Positions 18,701-25,595 are shown, counted from the stretch's first letter. The stretch is DNA of 64,000 nucleotides from Verrucomicrobiaceae bacterium (GCA_027491155.1 JAIXWR010000017.1:32491-96490), one strand, 5' to 3'. Made by a program: numbers and translations. Notes: generated from the sequence alone by a model not told the origin.

Positions 18701-19625
18701 AAAGCCGGATATTGCCGGGGGCGAGGGTGTTCGGGGAGACGGTGCTGACGGTGAAGCCGATGGGGCTGCCGACGGGCTGGAAGGTGCTTCCCGGGGACGG
18801 GGTCGCGTTGCTGAAGGAGGGCACGCGGTCGATGGGCGCGACGACGATGTTCACCGGCTTGGTGCCGGCGGCGAGGGCACCGATCTGGGCGGAATCGAGG
18901 GCGGTGGCGAAGATCGCTAGATCGTCGATCCTGCCTTTGAGCACGTTGGTTGCGGAATCGAGGGTCCGGCCGAGGAGGACTTCGGTCCAATCGCCGGTGA
19001 GGGCGGCGGCACCGGAGGCCACGGAAGCGGCGAGCTGGCCGTTGATCCAGATCTGTTTGGCACCGCCGTTCTTGATTAGGGCGATGTGGGTCCATTGCTG
19101 CCAGTTGAGGCCGGGGATCGAGCTGCCGGCGACGGTCAGGCGCTGGGAGGGAACGGCACAGCAGCCGGAATGGTCGTAATAGAGCGTGCCGTCGCCCCAC
19201 GGGAGGTGGCCTTGGAAGCCGCGGTTGCCGGTGGCGGCGGAGCGGAACCAGATGCTGGAGGAATTGCCGGTGGTGGCGTCCCAGCGTTGCCAGAAGACGA
19301 CGCTGAGCCGGTCGCCGGAGAGGTTGCGGGAATTCAGCAGCCCCATGAAGGCGGCGTTGGTGACTCGGGCGGCGCTGTTGCCGGCGGTGCCGAAATTGAG
19401 CGAGCGGTCGCCTGTTTGGCCGCTGCGGCCGGCGGCGTTGGCGCTGAAGGCGGCGTTGCCTTCGAACACCACCGGCGTGCCGGTGAGGACATCGGCGGAC
19501 TGGGTCGGCGACGCCGTGCTGTCGAAATCCCAGATGCCCAGGGCATCGGCGGGATCGACGGGCGTGTAGGACTGGGCGGTCGTCGGCAGCAGGGCGGTCG
19601 ATCCGAGGAGGACGACGCCGAGCAT
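12765..19625 (-). CDS. Giant secreted CotH kinase / lamin-tail / discoidin-type protein
   Basis: About 2286 aa from the ATG at 19625, which directly precedes a hydrophobic signal-like stretch (MLGVVLLGSTALLPTTAQS). A TTG about 13 codons upstream or an ATG at 19805 are alternatives. In order: a LamG-like domain (about 20-240), three discoidin/F5-8C-like segments (about 390-780), a lamin-tail domain (about 880-995, PDWIEIHN), a chitobiase-like beta domain (about 1010-1100, ILYSTDGTEP), a CotH-kinase domain (about 1135-1490, with YINGTYWGQYNAHERLDDD and IADGDGF), a second chitobiase-like domain (about 1510-1590) and a DPDLDGVENLLEYAFG ending. CotH proteins phosphorylate proteins in spores; in this architecture an exported cell-surface kinase or binding role is inferred. 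Confidence 0.85.
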   Translation of the reverse strand: MLGVVLLGSTALLPTTAQSYTPVDPADALGIWDFDSTASPTQSADVLTGTPVVFEGNAAFSANAAGRSGQTGDRSLNFGTAGNSAARVTNAAFMGLLNSRNLSGDRLSVVFWQRWDATTGNSSSIWFRSAATGNRGFQGHLPWGDGTLYYDHSGCCAVPSQRLTVAGSSIPGLNWQQWTHIALIKNGGAKQIWINGQLAASVASGAAALTGDWTEVLLGRTLDSATNVLKGRIDDLAIFATALDSAQIGALAAGTKPVNIVVAPIDRVPSFSNATPSPGSTFQPVGSPIGFTVSTVSPNTLAPGNIRLFLNGADVTPTLSIGGTTSSRTVTSSATLLANRFYTARAEATDQAGRTGTYTWTFDTADPATTPAHPQLDLPTLASATAPTIDGNPSTFTETANTPGSFLELELDRHIRTSRIDLVAPAGTNYAGILNGTRLRVFGLRDQLLFETTITSVEPGGTWAVFLPPGIDARLIRLDLPPGQTNGRGDHRIALADWRVRGDPSPAVGPLNLAAIATATQSSTTGTNTAALAIDGNAATVSETQSIADSHWLLTLDRARPVRRVELVAPNSAFSPRLSGLTVRLLDGNSNTLATTTVSHPGAGGTWGFDIPAGTADARYLRIGLENGALNGYGDRVVSLAGVSVFTGTNYALGTPCYMVRLADSLPSPSLANDGNHATFTESTTATVDYYWETDLGQERALHSIRVVAFDNADHQRRLTNATVRLYDENHESIFSQKLDGTSATFDIALPGPLAARYVRVGLENKQRTSATGGTEWWIRLREVQAFGLPLGDTGLAGFTATPSQITAGQSSTLAWQESDLHQLSLHPAIGSVGAQTNTQGSGSLAVSPAATTEYLLVGEGPNGTVTRATTVTVNGQLLPPRISEFVASSRFSLADGYGQEPDWIEIHNRNATPLDLGGHGLSDDPAVPLKWLFPAGTSIPANGHLVVFASGNPAPLDPAGNLHASFSLSSAGESVVLAAPNGSVIDSIASYPAQTEDLAYGRALDGSPGFLTPSPRRHNLSTPLAGWLQAPAFSHSRGFHDTPFSLVLSHPDPAAQILYSTDGTEPAIPYTAPIAVNGSLGVRATVRRTGYLSPPVVTHTYVFRSSVMSSPLMNTTYTQGALAPRLQSSLTQIPTVCLSVPVLPDDYIERPASIEVFLPDGSAPLQVNAGLARFGGSYTLFAKKSYRVHFRSEYGAKRLESPLFRGFDRGMAALDEIDTLDLSAGNQDMNQRGFYMANRFIEDTMLEMGSLNPHGRFVHVYINGTYWGQYNAHERLDDDFLAGYLGGSDDDYLIVRGNDNVGNAFVNGTPDPEHRDSWENVRADRNSYVAVKDRLDVSHLIDFMLIWFYGNSEAEFRAAGPIAPGTGFKFWIADGDGFLRTSALTLDTTTNTGPGGLFGALVTEGHPDFKILLADRIHRHFFNNGALTPNRNLARLNLRMTEIQDSLIAECARWGYQTPTSWENAAQTIRTGLFPQRTTNLLGLLRTRGFYPTLDAPVLSQHGGSVSNGQSVSISAGSGTIYYTLDGSDPRLPGGALSPAALTIASGGSVVLTANSTLKARLRSGTTWSALTAADFNVTHPLATAGPYALNRWNANEPAGTAPPNMRFFQSDREDPDLAAPMDLPWTLPFNLTDRSRINGLGLQGIGFINTGSPQLTPGAGFVGAAVLALDTRGSQDIRVRWTGGTVAPNERDYGIRLQYRIGNTTSFVDVPGPGGAPVEYVRNANAGHSTSLGPVSLPAAADNQQLVELRWKYYFRSGTSGARAQLRLDGIEVTAGPVAAETLAIATAPAAAQTGRIASAVAVQALGRNGVIAENFNGPVTLAIAGQPGMLGGTVTRNAVNGIATFDNLVFPSPGAFTLTAASAGLPGTSYPFPTRVAGLAELVVPAFIQGSHPVNDRRVPHASLLRIDGLLPSATYRYANQMVTSSDLPEAEGAGNMIFATGNSGAFVRSTESPRFLPGDLNTRHGEFTTGPDGSHTGWFVLEPTGNLRFTPGNTVRTRLLLNDGAGGDVPFHSLNATAGSQVIAFGTASGQGSALHGDSAATARNFMVLYSDPAGLTPPLAATPVEASGAAVDATYAPFYQSEVVGQATRWGAIVPNLLPDGVRRFEQRDRLTGQIVSVFSIPEGHDLTTGLATGDTSTGIRIPADNGFARWQALRFPLSEINAPINGPTGDPDLDGVENLLEYAFGMDHTVPSREGLPSGQIESFNGSPHLVFRYRRLLGTHGLTYAEELSGGLGSWTDATSSWAPGGSAAPNPDGITETVTRRLPVQPGRSFLRLRVEQP

Positions 19626-19839
19626 CCGGGCGCTCAGGGAATTGAGGGGAGCGAAGGGCAAGCGGGGAGCGGGTGGGTTTGGATCAAGGCTGGACGCAGA
19701 TTGGCGGGCGTAAAGAAGGTTTTTCGCGATGGGAGCTGGGGTTCTTCCGTATGGGGAGGCGCGGGAGGAGGCCTTGACGGGTTGAATTTCGCGCAAATGG
19801 AACATTGGACGCCGGCGGCAAGCCGTCCATGCTGGCGCG
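19626..19839. other. Intergenic region between divergent genes
   Basis: It separates the giant CotH-type gene (minus) from rlmN (plus) and must carry promoters for both. It is slightly richer in A+T around 19680-19800 than the flanks. No -35/-10 pair convincing enough to mark was found. If the giant protein starts at 19805 instead, most of this stretch would be coding. Confidence 0.4.
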
Positions 19840-20925
19840 GTGCTTCCCGCATTGACCGGATACGATCCCGCCGCCCTGGAGGCCTACCTGGCCGCCGAGG
19901 GCCAGCCCGCATTCCGCGCCGGGCAGATCCTCGACTGGATCTGGAAGAAGAAGGCCGGGTCGGTGGACGCGATGAGCAACCTGCCGGCGGTTTTGCGGGA
20001 AAAGCTGTCGTCGTCGTTCCGCCTCCACGCGCTGGAGCACTCGCGGACCCAGGGCAGCGGCGACACGACCCGCAAGTTCCTCTTCAAGCTGCACGACGGC
20101 CGCTACGTGGAAAGCGTGCTGATCCCGGCGAATCCCGCGCTCTACGGCGAGAAGTCGGACCGGCGGACGCTCTGCGTGTCCTCCCAGGTCGGCTGTGCCT
20201 ACGGCTGCAAGTTCTGCGCCTCGGGCTTGGCCGGATTTTCGCGGAATCTCGATGCCTCGGAGATCGCCGGGCAGGTGCTGATGGCGGAGCGGCTGTCGGG
20301 CGAGCGGGTCGACAACCTGGTCTTCATGGGCATGGGCGAGCCGCTGGCGAACCTGGACAACCTGCTCGCCGCGGTGTCGATCATCACCTCGCCGTGGGGC
20401 CTGCACCTTGGCGCGCGGCACCTCACCATTTCCACCTCCGGCCTGGTCCCGCAGATCCGCAAGCTTGCCGAGCACCCGCAGCAGATCCGGCTGGCGATCT
20501 CGCTGCACGGTGCGACCGACGACGTTCGCGGGCAGATCATGCCGGTGAACAAGAAGTGGGGCACCGCGGAGTTGTTCGACGCGCTCGACTACTGGAACTC
20601 CCGCAAGAAGCAGCACCTGACTTTGGAATACATCCTGATCGAGGGCGTGAACGACGACCTGGAGCAGGCGCGGATCCTCGCCGGCCATGCGCGGCGGCTG
20701 AAGGCGAAGGTGAACCTGATTCCCTACAACACGGTGGACGGGCTCGACTGGAAGCGCCCGTCGGAGGACCGCTGCCGGGCCTTCCGGGACATCCTGAAGA
20801 ACGCGGGGGTGGCGGCGACCTTGCGGCTGGAGAAAGGCCACGACATCGATGCGGCCTGCGGGCAACTGCGGCTCAAGCAGGAGACGGAAGAAGGGATCAT
20901 CGAGGCGCCGGTGAAGGCGCGGTGA
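19840..20925 (+). CDS. rlmN: 23S rRNA/tRNA adenine-C2 methyltransferase RlmN (radical SAM)
   Basis: A 361-aa protein of normal family length. It methylates C2 of A2503 in 23S rRNA and A37 in some tRNAs with two SAM molecules and a 4Fe-4S cluster. The cluster cysteines CAYGCKFC are at residues 119, 123 and 126; MGMGEPLAN and the second catalytic cysteine in GHDIDAACGQLR near the C terminus are present. The start is GTG at 19840; a nearby ATG at 19829 is out of frame. It is divergent from the giant CotH gene across 214 bases and looks like a single-gene unit. A dispersed repeat begins 8 bases after its stop. Confidence 0.97.
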   Translation: MLPALTGYDPAALEAYLAAEGQPAFRAGQILDWIWKKKAGSVDAMSNLPAVLREKLSSSFRLHALEHSRTQGSGDTTRKFLFKLHDGRYVESVLIPANPALYGEKSDRRTLCVSSQVGCAYGCKFCASGLAGFSRNLDASEIAGQVLMAERLSGERVDNLVFMGMGEPLANLDNLLAAVSIITSPWGLHLGARHLTISTSGLVPQIRKLAEHPQQIRLAISLHGATDDVRGQIMPVNKKWGTAELFDALDYWNSRKKQHLTLEYILIEGVNDDLEQARILAGHARRLKAKVNLIPYNTVDGLDWKRPSEDRCRAFRDILKNAGVAATLRLEKGHDIDAACGQLRLKQETEEGIIEAPVKAR

Positions 20926-20932
20926 ACAGGGC

Positions 20933-21040
20933 GTGTCGCTTTCAAAGCGACATGGTGATCGAAGAGCCCTTTCGGGAAGCGGAAATCGCGGGCGGCAGGA
21001 TGCCGCCCATCCATCGTCATGTCGCCTCGAAAGGCGACAC
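20933..21040. repeat. Dispersed palindromic repeat, family F, copy 1
   Basis: It begins GTGTCGC and ends GGCGACACTCC, an inverted terminal pair, with inner hairpins GTCGC..GCGAC and GTCGCCTCGAAAGGCGAC (21021-21038). The segment from GGCAGGATGCCG through CGTCATGTCGCCTCGAAAGG matches two other copies at 49588 and 49822. This copy has a different and shorter left half. It fills the gap between rlmN and the next converging gene and could also fold as a terminator-like structure. Confidence 0.8.
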
Positions 21041-21052
21041 TCCCATCTGCGG

Positions 21053-22270
21053 TCACTCCTCCTCCGCCAGCACCTCGCGGACTTCGGCGATGAGGATTTC
21101 CACTTCGCCGAGGATCTCCTGGGTTTCCTGGCGGACAAAGGCGCGCCAGCCGGGAGTCGCGAGGTTTTCCTGATCCGCGGAGTCGAGCCCGGCAAGGGCG
21201 TCGTGAAGGTAGCCGCGGGCTTTCTTCAGGCGGACCAGCACGTTGCCGGCGTAGAGCGGGTCCGGCGGCCACTCGTCTTCATCGACGACTCCCAGCGCGC
21301 CGCCGAGCTTCGCGCTGGCGGTGGTGAGGCCGTTCATCAGCTCGATCAGCGGATGCTCGGCGGAGCAATTCTCCGGCAGCCACTCGCGGGCTTCCTTGTG
21401 GATCCGCACCGCGAAATCGAGGGTGCGCTCGATCAAGGGGTGACGCTCCGGCTCCTCGTCCTTCCATGCGTCCGCCTCGGCTTCGCGGACGGCTTCCTCG
21501 CAGATCGCGTTCATTTCCTCGATCCACCTCGCGCGTTCCGCCTCCTGTTCGGGAGTGATCACCGGTTCGGGCTCGCCCCGCTCACGGCGCATCCGCTCGC
21601 GCTCCTCGATCATGATTTTCTCAAAGTCGTCATGACCCTCGCGTTCCATCCTTGCCTGGATGCGGTCGAGCAGGGTGTCCATCCGCGCGGCTTCGGCATC
21701 GGCTTCCGCCTCTGCCTTGCTTTGGGGTTCGTCTTCATCTTCCTGGTCCTCCGAGCCACCGGCGGCGAGCAGCATGCGGTCCATGAAGCCGGTCATCGCG
21801 GCCTCGTTCGCGCGGCGTTGCTCGAGTTCTTCCTCCTCGCTCATCGTCCACGCCGCGGTGTCGTCGAGTTCGAGGGTGAAGTCGGTGGTCTCGATCACGA
21901 CGCGGCCGTTGCGCTGGCTGAACCATTCGAGGTAGAGCGAGTTTCCCCAATGCCAGGGGAAGGGCTCCTTCTTGCGGTAGCACTCCATCAGCTCGTCCAT
22001 GGAGATGTCGGGCACCTTCACCTTGCGCGACGCGGTAATGTCGCCGACCACGCCGAATTGCTCGGCGGCGAGGCCTTCCGGCGGGCCGGCTTTCGGGGCG
22101 GGGTTGGTGAAGCGGAGGAGGTGCCCGGCGAGATCGCGCCAGGGGTTGCCTTCGAGTTCGAGGCGGATGGGTTCGTCGCGTCCGACCAGCCAGAGTTGCC
22201 CGAGAACCTGGCCCGGGGTGCGGTTGTCGATCTCGCCGCGGATCACCTGTTCGTCGATGCGCCATGCCAT
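21053..22270 (-). CDS. Acidic coiled-coil protein of unknown function
   Basis: A 405-aa protein I do not recognise. Residues 1-140 look like a compact domain (MAWRIDEQVIRGEIDNRTPG, then WHWGNSLYLEWFSQRNGRVVI). Residues 145-270 are strongly acidic and charged (runs of E, D, A and R) and predict coiled coil. Residues 270-405 are helical, with HPLIERTLDFAVRIHKEA and a final EILIAEVREVLAEEE. There is no signal peptide or membrane segment, so it is probably cytoplasmic. It is a single gene facing rlmN, with a palindromic repeat upstream at 22321. The helical C terminus resembles part of a four-helix bundle, but no family is claimed. Confidence 0.7.
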   Translation of the reverse strand: MAWRIDEQVIRGEIDNRTPGQVLGQLWLVGRDEPIRLELEGNPWRDLAGHLLRFTNPAPKAGPPEGLAAEQFGVVGDITASRKVKVPDISMDELMECYRKKEPFPWHWGNSLYLEWFSQRNGRVVIETTDFTLELDDTAAWTMSEEEELEQRRANEAAMTGFMDRMLLAAGGSEDQEDEDEPQSKAEAEADAEAARMDTLLDRIQARMEREGHDDFEKIMIEERERMRRERGEPEPVITPEQEAERARWIEEMNAICEEAVREAEADAWKDEEPERHPLIERTLDFAVRIHKEAREWLPENCSAEHPLIELMNGLTTASAKLGGALGVVDEDEWPPDPLYAGNVLVRLKKARGYLHDALAGLDSADQENLATPGWRAFVRQETQEILGEVEILIAEVREVLAEEE

Positions 22271-22320
22271 GGTGGGAAAATGGGGAGATGTTCTTCAGAT
22301 GGCCAGTCGCAAGAGGGCGT

Positions 22321-22394
22321 GTACTGGACCGCGGATCTTTAGTCCGCTTGGACGGTTGGGGATTTCGAGCGGACTAAAGTCCGCGGTCCAGTAC
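22321..22394. repeat. Palindromic repeat element (family D), overlapping the end of a gene
   Basis: A 74-bp element with two near-identical inverted arms, 22321-22348 and 22368-22394, each of 27-28 bases beginning GTACTGGACCGCGGA; the arms differ by one indel/substitution. The right arm runs into the 3' end of the nucleotidyltransferase gene, supplying its TAG stop (22374-22376) and its last codons. The arrangement is REP/REPIN-like. No second copy is in this window. Confidence 0.85.
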
Positions 22395-24206
22395 ATCGAA
22401 CGTTTCGCGGAGCTCGATGAGGAGGGCGTTCACCTGGTCCCGGTCGGGGGCTTCGGGGAGGGAGGAGGCTTCGAACGCCGACTGCACTTCCACGAGCTGC
22501 TCTTCCGCCCGCGCTACCAGATCTTCGTAAGCGAATTCGCCGGCCCGGACGCGCAGCAGGTAGTCGCGGTTCGGGCGGCGGATGCGGAGCACGCCTTCCC
22601 GGGCGATCTCCCCGGCCATGTCGAGCAGGCGCAGGGTGTGCATCAGGTTCTTCGAGTCGTAGCCGCGGCCGTGGCTGGCGTTGGTGGTGAAGCGCTCCTC
22701 GTTCCGGTTGCGGACCCACTCCCAGTATTCGCGGTGCGCCTTGCAGTGGGCCTGGAAGGCGTCGGCGTTGAAGTGCATCCAGCCGGCGGGCACGGCTTCC
22801 TTCGCCACGCTGCTGAAGACGAGGGTGTCGGGATCCTTCGGAGAGACCAGGCCGCGGGCCTCGCTACGAGGATCATCGTAGATCGCGAACATCCCGGCGG
22901 CATGCTGGACGGCGGTGAGGCCGCACTTTCTCGGGTCGATCCCGCGGGCGGCGAGCCAATCGAGCACCGGCACGCTGCCTTGGCCTTCCGGGACGTGGCA
23001 GAATTCCAGCATCGCCTTCCGCTGTTCCGGCTGCGGGTTGACGATCTTCTTGTTCAGCCCGCGGGCCTTGCGGATCTGGCCCATCGCGTATTCGCCGAAG
23101 GTCTTCGCGCAGAGCTTGGAGAGGAAGATCTCCGGCTTCAGCAGCGCGAAGGCCGGATGCCGGTGACGGATGCAGTCGTCCGGCATCGCGAGCAATTCGA
23201 GCGCGTTCGGATTGTTCTTCAGCAGCAGCGCGACGAAGTGGCCGAGCTCGTAGTAAACCTGGTCGCTGCGTTCGTCGGCGACCTGCTCGATGGCATCGAG
23301 CCCGAGAAGAAAAGCGCGCGGCGCGGCGAAGATCCCGCGGCGGTCCTCGTCGGAGCCGTCGATCGCGGTGCCGTAGGCGTGGCTGCCGGCGACCGTGTCG
23401 AGCAGCAGCAGGTCGGGCTGGCGGACGCGGTCTAGGGTGAAGTCGGCGGGCTTGGGAAGCTCGGCCGGGCGGCGGATCTCGGTGCGGAGCAGGCGGTCGA
23501 GAGCGGCGGTGTCGAGCGGGGTTGGCGGGAGTTCGATGTGCTCCGCGAGCGCTTCGTGCAGGAAGTCATCGAGCACCGGCAGCCGCGGCATGCGTTCGCT
23601 TTCCGCGGTGCGCGCCTTGTGTTCGAGCAGACCGGGAATCAGCTCGCGGACCTCGGGCGGGGCTTCCGGCACCAGCTCGGCGAAGGCGACCGGCGGGATG
23701 CCTTTGCCCGCCGCGATCCAGCGGGCGCAGAGCGTGGCGCGGAGGGCGTAGAGGTAGTCCTTGGCGCGGACCTCGGCGGCGTCGAGCTTGCCGAGCAGCA
23801 TCTGTTTGGCGAGGCCAAGATAGTGGTCGCGGGACGCGCGGGGTGAAAATACGGCGCGTGCCGTACTTTGCCATCGTTCGCGGAAGCCGGGCTCGCAGCG
23901 GTAGATGACCGGCGAGTGCAGCCACTCGACCAGAGCGCCGTTGCTCTTTCCGAGCAGCCGCGCGGCCTTGCGGATGTCCCAGCCGCCGGCATCGAGCTCG
24001 CCCTCGAGCGGCAGGTCGATCGATTCGATGCCTTCCTGCACCGAGAGGTAGGTGCTTTCCGGGCGGACGAAGAGGAAGCGGATGTCGTAATCGCTGTCCG
24101 GCGACGCGAAGCCCCAGGCGCGGCTGCCGGATTCGCAGGCGTAGGGGATGCGGACGCCGTGCTGGCGTTCGATGCGGGTGAGGAGCGCTTGGATTTCAGG
24201 GAGCAT
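22374..24206 (-). CDS. Protein with two RlaP/YcgL-type nucleotidyltransferase domains
   Basis: A 610-aa protein. The first pol-beta-type nucleotidyltransferase site is GSRAWGFASPDSDYD (about residues 23-37), the second is GSHAYGTAIDGSDED (about 272-286); both keep the GS..G loop and paired acidic residues. A helical region follows (about 310-600) with YDSKNLMHTLRLL, typical of RlaP-like proteins (COG3541/PF10127), some of which sit beside RNA ligases in RNA repair. One such domain per protein is the usual state, so two in tandem is unusual. No ligase is nearby and the substrate is unknown. The ATG at 24206 was chosen because the upstream frame crosses a terminator. The stop lies inside repeat family D. 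Confidence 0.8.
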   Translation of the reverse strand: MLPEIQALLTRIERQHGVRIPYACESGSRAWGFASPDSDYDIRFLFVRPESTYLSVQEGIESIDLPLEGELDAGGWDIRKAARLLGKSNGALVEWLHSPVIYRCEPGFRERWQSTARAVFSPRASRDHYLGLAKQMLLGKLDAAEVRAKDYLYALRATLCARWIAAGKGIPPVAFAELVPEAPPEVRELIPGLLEHKARTAESERMPRLPVLDDFLHEALAEHIELPPTPLDTAALDRLLRTEIRRPAELPKPADFTLDRVRQPDLLLLDTVAGSHAYGTAIDGSDEDRRGIFAAPRAFLLGLDAIEQVADERSDQVYYELGHFVALLLKNNPNALELLAMPDDCIRHRHPAFALLKPEIFLSKLCAKTFGEYAMGQIRKARGLNKKIVNPQPEQRKAMLEFCHVPEGQGSVPVLDWLAARGIDPRKCGLTAVQHAAGMFAIYDDPRSEARGLVSPKDPDTLVFSSVAKEAVPAGWMHFNADAFQAHCKAHREYWEWVRNRNEERFTTNASHGRGYDSKNLMHTLRLLDMAGEIAREGVLRIRRPNRDYLLRVRAGEFAYEDLVARAEEQLVEVQSAFEASSLPEAPDRDQVNALLIELRETFDVLDRGL

Positions 24207-24301
24207 CCGGCGCGGAGGATGGGGAACCCGGAGCGTGGACGACAAAGTCAAAGTTCCCGGAAAGCGGGCGGTCCATTGCACAAGCCCCGGTGCGGACACA
24301 C

Positions 24302-24335
24302 AAAAAGCGGCAGCCTTGCGGCCGCCGCTTTTTTG
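24302..24335 (-). terminator. Bidirectional rho-independent terminator
   Basis: A GC-rich stem (AAAAAGCGGC.GCC with GGC.GCCGCTTTTTT, one mismatch, loop TTGC) is flanked by T tracts on both strands. On the minus strand it closes the transcript that reads through the HAD phosphatase gene and the tandem hairpins at 24347-24447. Confidence 0.85.
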
Positions 24336-24346
24336 TCAGGGTGATG

Positions 24347-24447
24347 TCCACGGCGGGCCAGGAGTAAAACCCAAGAAACCCCGGACCCGCCGTGGATCAC
24401 CGCGATGAAGTGGCGGAGAAACCCAAGAAACCACCCTTTCATCGCGG
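24347..24447 (-). ncRNA. Candidate structured RNA: two tandem hairpins with identical loop core
   Basis: Hairpin 1 has an 11-bp perfect stem (24347-24357 with 24386-24396); hairpin 2 has a 10-bp perfect stem (24400-24409 with 24438-24447). Both apical regions are exactly 28 nt and share the 14-mer AAACCCAAGAAACC (plus-strand reading) in the same register, whereas the stem sequences are unrelated. Conserved loops on different but fully paired stems suggest an RNA, or a duplicated RNA motif. Read on the minus strand, the pair lies 26 bases after the HAD gene stop and is followed by the terminator at 24302-24335. It could be a 3' UTR element, an sRNA, or a leader of the nucleotidyltransferase gene. 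I recognise no known family. Confidence 0.55.
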
Positions 24448-24472
24448 ACCATCCGCTAACCCTGGAAAGCTA

Positions 24473-25273
24473 TCATTGTGCCAACACGGAAAGATTTTCG
24501 AAAATAAACTCGTCCGGAATCCCGCCGACGTTTTCGACGATGAGGTCCGGCTGGTAGGCGAACTTTTTCAGGTCCTGGCGGCGGGTTCCGCCGCTGAGCA
24601 CCAGCACGCTGCGGTAGCCCATCTGCACCGCGCCGAGGATGTCGGTCTCCATGGTGTCGCCGACCATGACGACCTCGCCGGTGCGCAGGCCCATCTCGGT
24701 GCGTGCGGCGCGCATCATCACCGGGCTCGGCTTGCCGACGGAAAAGGCCTGCACGCCGGTGGCGCGCTCGATCATCGCGACGATGGCACCGCAGCCGGGG
24801 CGCATGCCGTGCTCGGTCGGGCAGTTGGGGTCGAGGTTGGTGGCGATGAGCCGCGCGCCTTTCTCGACCAGCCGCACGCCGCGCTCGATCATTTCAAAGG
24901 TGAGCGTGCGGCCTTCTCCGACGACCACGAAGTCGGCATCGTCGTCGACCACCGTGTAGCCGTTGCGATGGAGGGCGGCGGCGAGGCCGTGTTCGCCGAT
25001 GACGTAGGCGGTGCCGCCGGGCTTCTGGGAAGCGAGGAAGCGGGCGGTGGCCATGGCGCAGGTGAAGACCTCGTTCTCGCTGGCCTCGATGCCGAGGCGG
25101 CGGAGTTTCAATGCGACATCGCGGCGGGCGCGCTGCGAGTTGTTGGTGAGGAAGCGGAAAGGGATGCCGTGGTTGCGGAGGCGGCGGATGAAATCGGACG
25201 CGCCGGGAATGAGCTTGGAGCCGCGGTAGATCACCCCGTCCATGTCGAGGAGGAAGCCGATCTTGTGATTCAT
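24473..25273 (-). CDS. HAD-IIA family phosphatase (NagD-like)
   Basis: A 266-aa protein with all four HAD motifs: LDMDGVI (nucleophile D10, acid D12), FLTNNS (about 43-48), GKPSP (about residue 186) and GDTMETDI (about 209). The cap lies between motifs II and III, as in type C2a caps of the NagD/phosphoglycolate phosphatase group. It should hydrolyse small phosphorylated metabolites in the cytoplasm; the substrate is not predictable. The ATG at 25273 starts MNHKIGFLLDMDG and gives the family's usual length; the upstream in-frame stretch lies in a repeat-rich gap. Confidence 0.9.
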   Translation of the reverse strand: MNHKIGFLLDMDGVIYRGSKLIPGASDFIRRLRNHGIPFRFLTNNSQRARRDVALKLRRLGIEASENEVFTCAMATARFLASQKPGGTAYVIGEHGLAAALHRNGYTVVDDDADFVVVGEGRTLTFEMIERGVRLVEKGARLIATNLDPNCPTEHGMRPGCGAIVAMIERATGVQAFSVGKPSPVMMRAARTEMGLRTGEVVMVGDTMETDILGAVQMGYRSVLVLSGGTRRQDLKKFAYQPDLIVENVGGIPDEFIFENLSVLAQ

Positions 25274-25595
25274 GCCATGGAAACAGCGGGCGGCGTGCCA
25301 TGCCGGATTTCCGGGGAAATCGTGCGCTGAGGGTTCTTCATGGCAGGGGAGGTTTGGCGTGATTGGTTTGAATGTCTTGATGGATGGGTGGGCTGCACCA
25401 GAGGTATCGGCGTGGAGTGCGATGGCACGACATCGCTTTGGCTCGGGGTGGAGCCCGGCTTGCCTGCGAGGCCGCGGACCGGCCGGGAGGGCGGTTCGTG
25501 GCCGGCAGGATAAAGCGGCCGCAACCGGAGCCAAAGCTGCATCATGCCGCAGGAGTCCATGGGGCTGGTCCGGCTTTGGCCTGGGGAGTCCGGCC
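25274..25595. other. Gene-free gap carrying a 145-bp inverted-repeat element
   Basis: These 322 bases upstream of the HAD gene and downstream of the PVC propeller gene hold repeat family G (25414-25558). The remainder, 25274-25413, probably contains the HAD promoter, but no clear -35/-10 pair could be picked. No small gene is supported. Confidence 0.5.
25414..25558. repeat. MITE-like inverted repeat (family G)
   Basis: The left arm 25414-25444 and right arm 25527-25558 are imperfect inverted copies of about 31 bases, sharing the core GCTTTGGCTC (plus reading of the left arm). The interior is GC-rich with further short palindromes. Total length is about 145 bp and no open frame inside looks real. 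Size and arm length resemble the 136-bp element at 62625, but the sequences differ. Confidence 0.65.

Noticed and set aside
12945..18920. Long plus-strand frames (1027 and 954 codons) opposite the CotH gene
   Set aside because: Same antisense artefact; composition is dominated by G, A, E, D and V with no motif.
24248..24442. A 64-codon minus-strand peptide running across the tandem hairpins
   Set aside because: It reads through two hairpins and the terminator, and the amino-acid sequence has no sign of selection. The matching loops and stems fit an RNA better.
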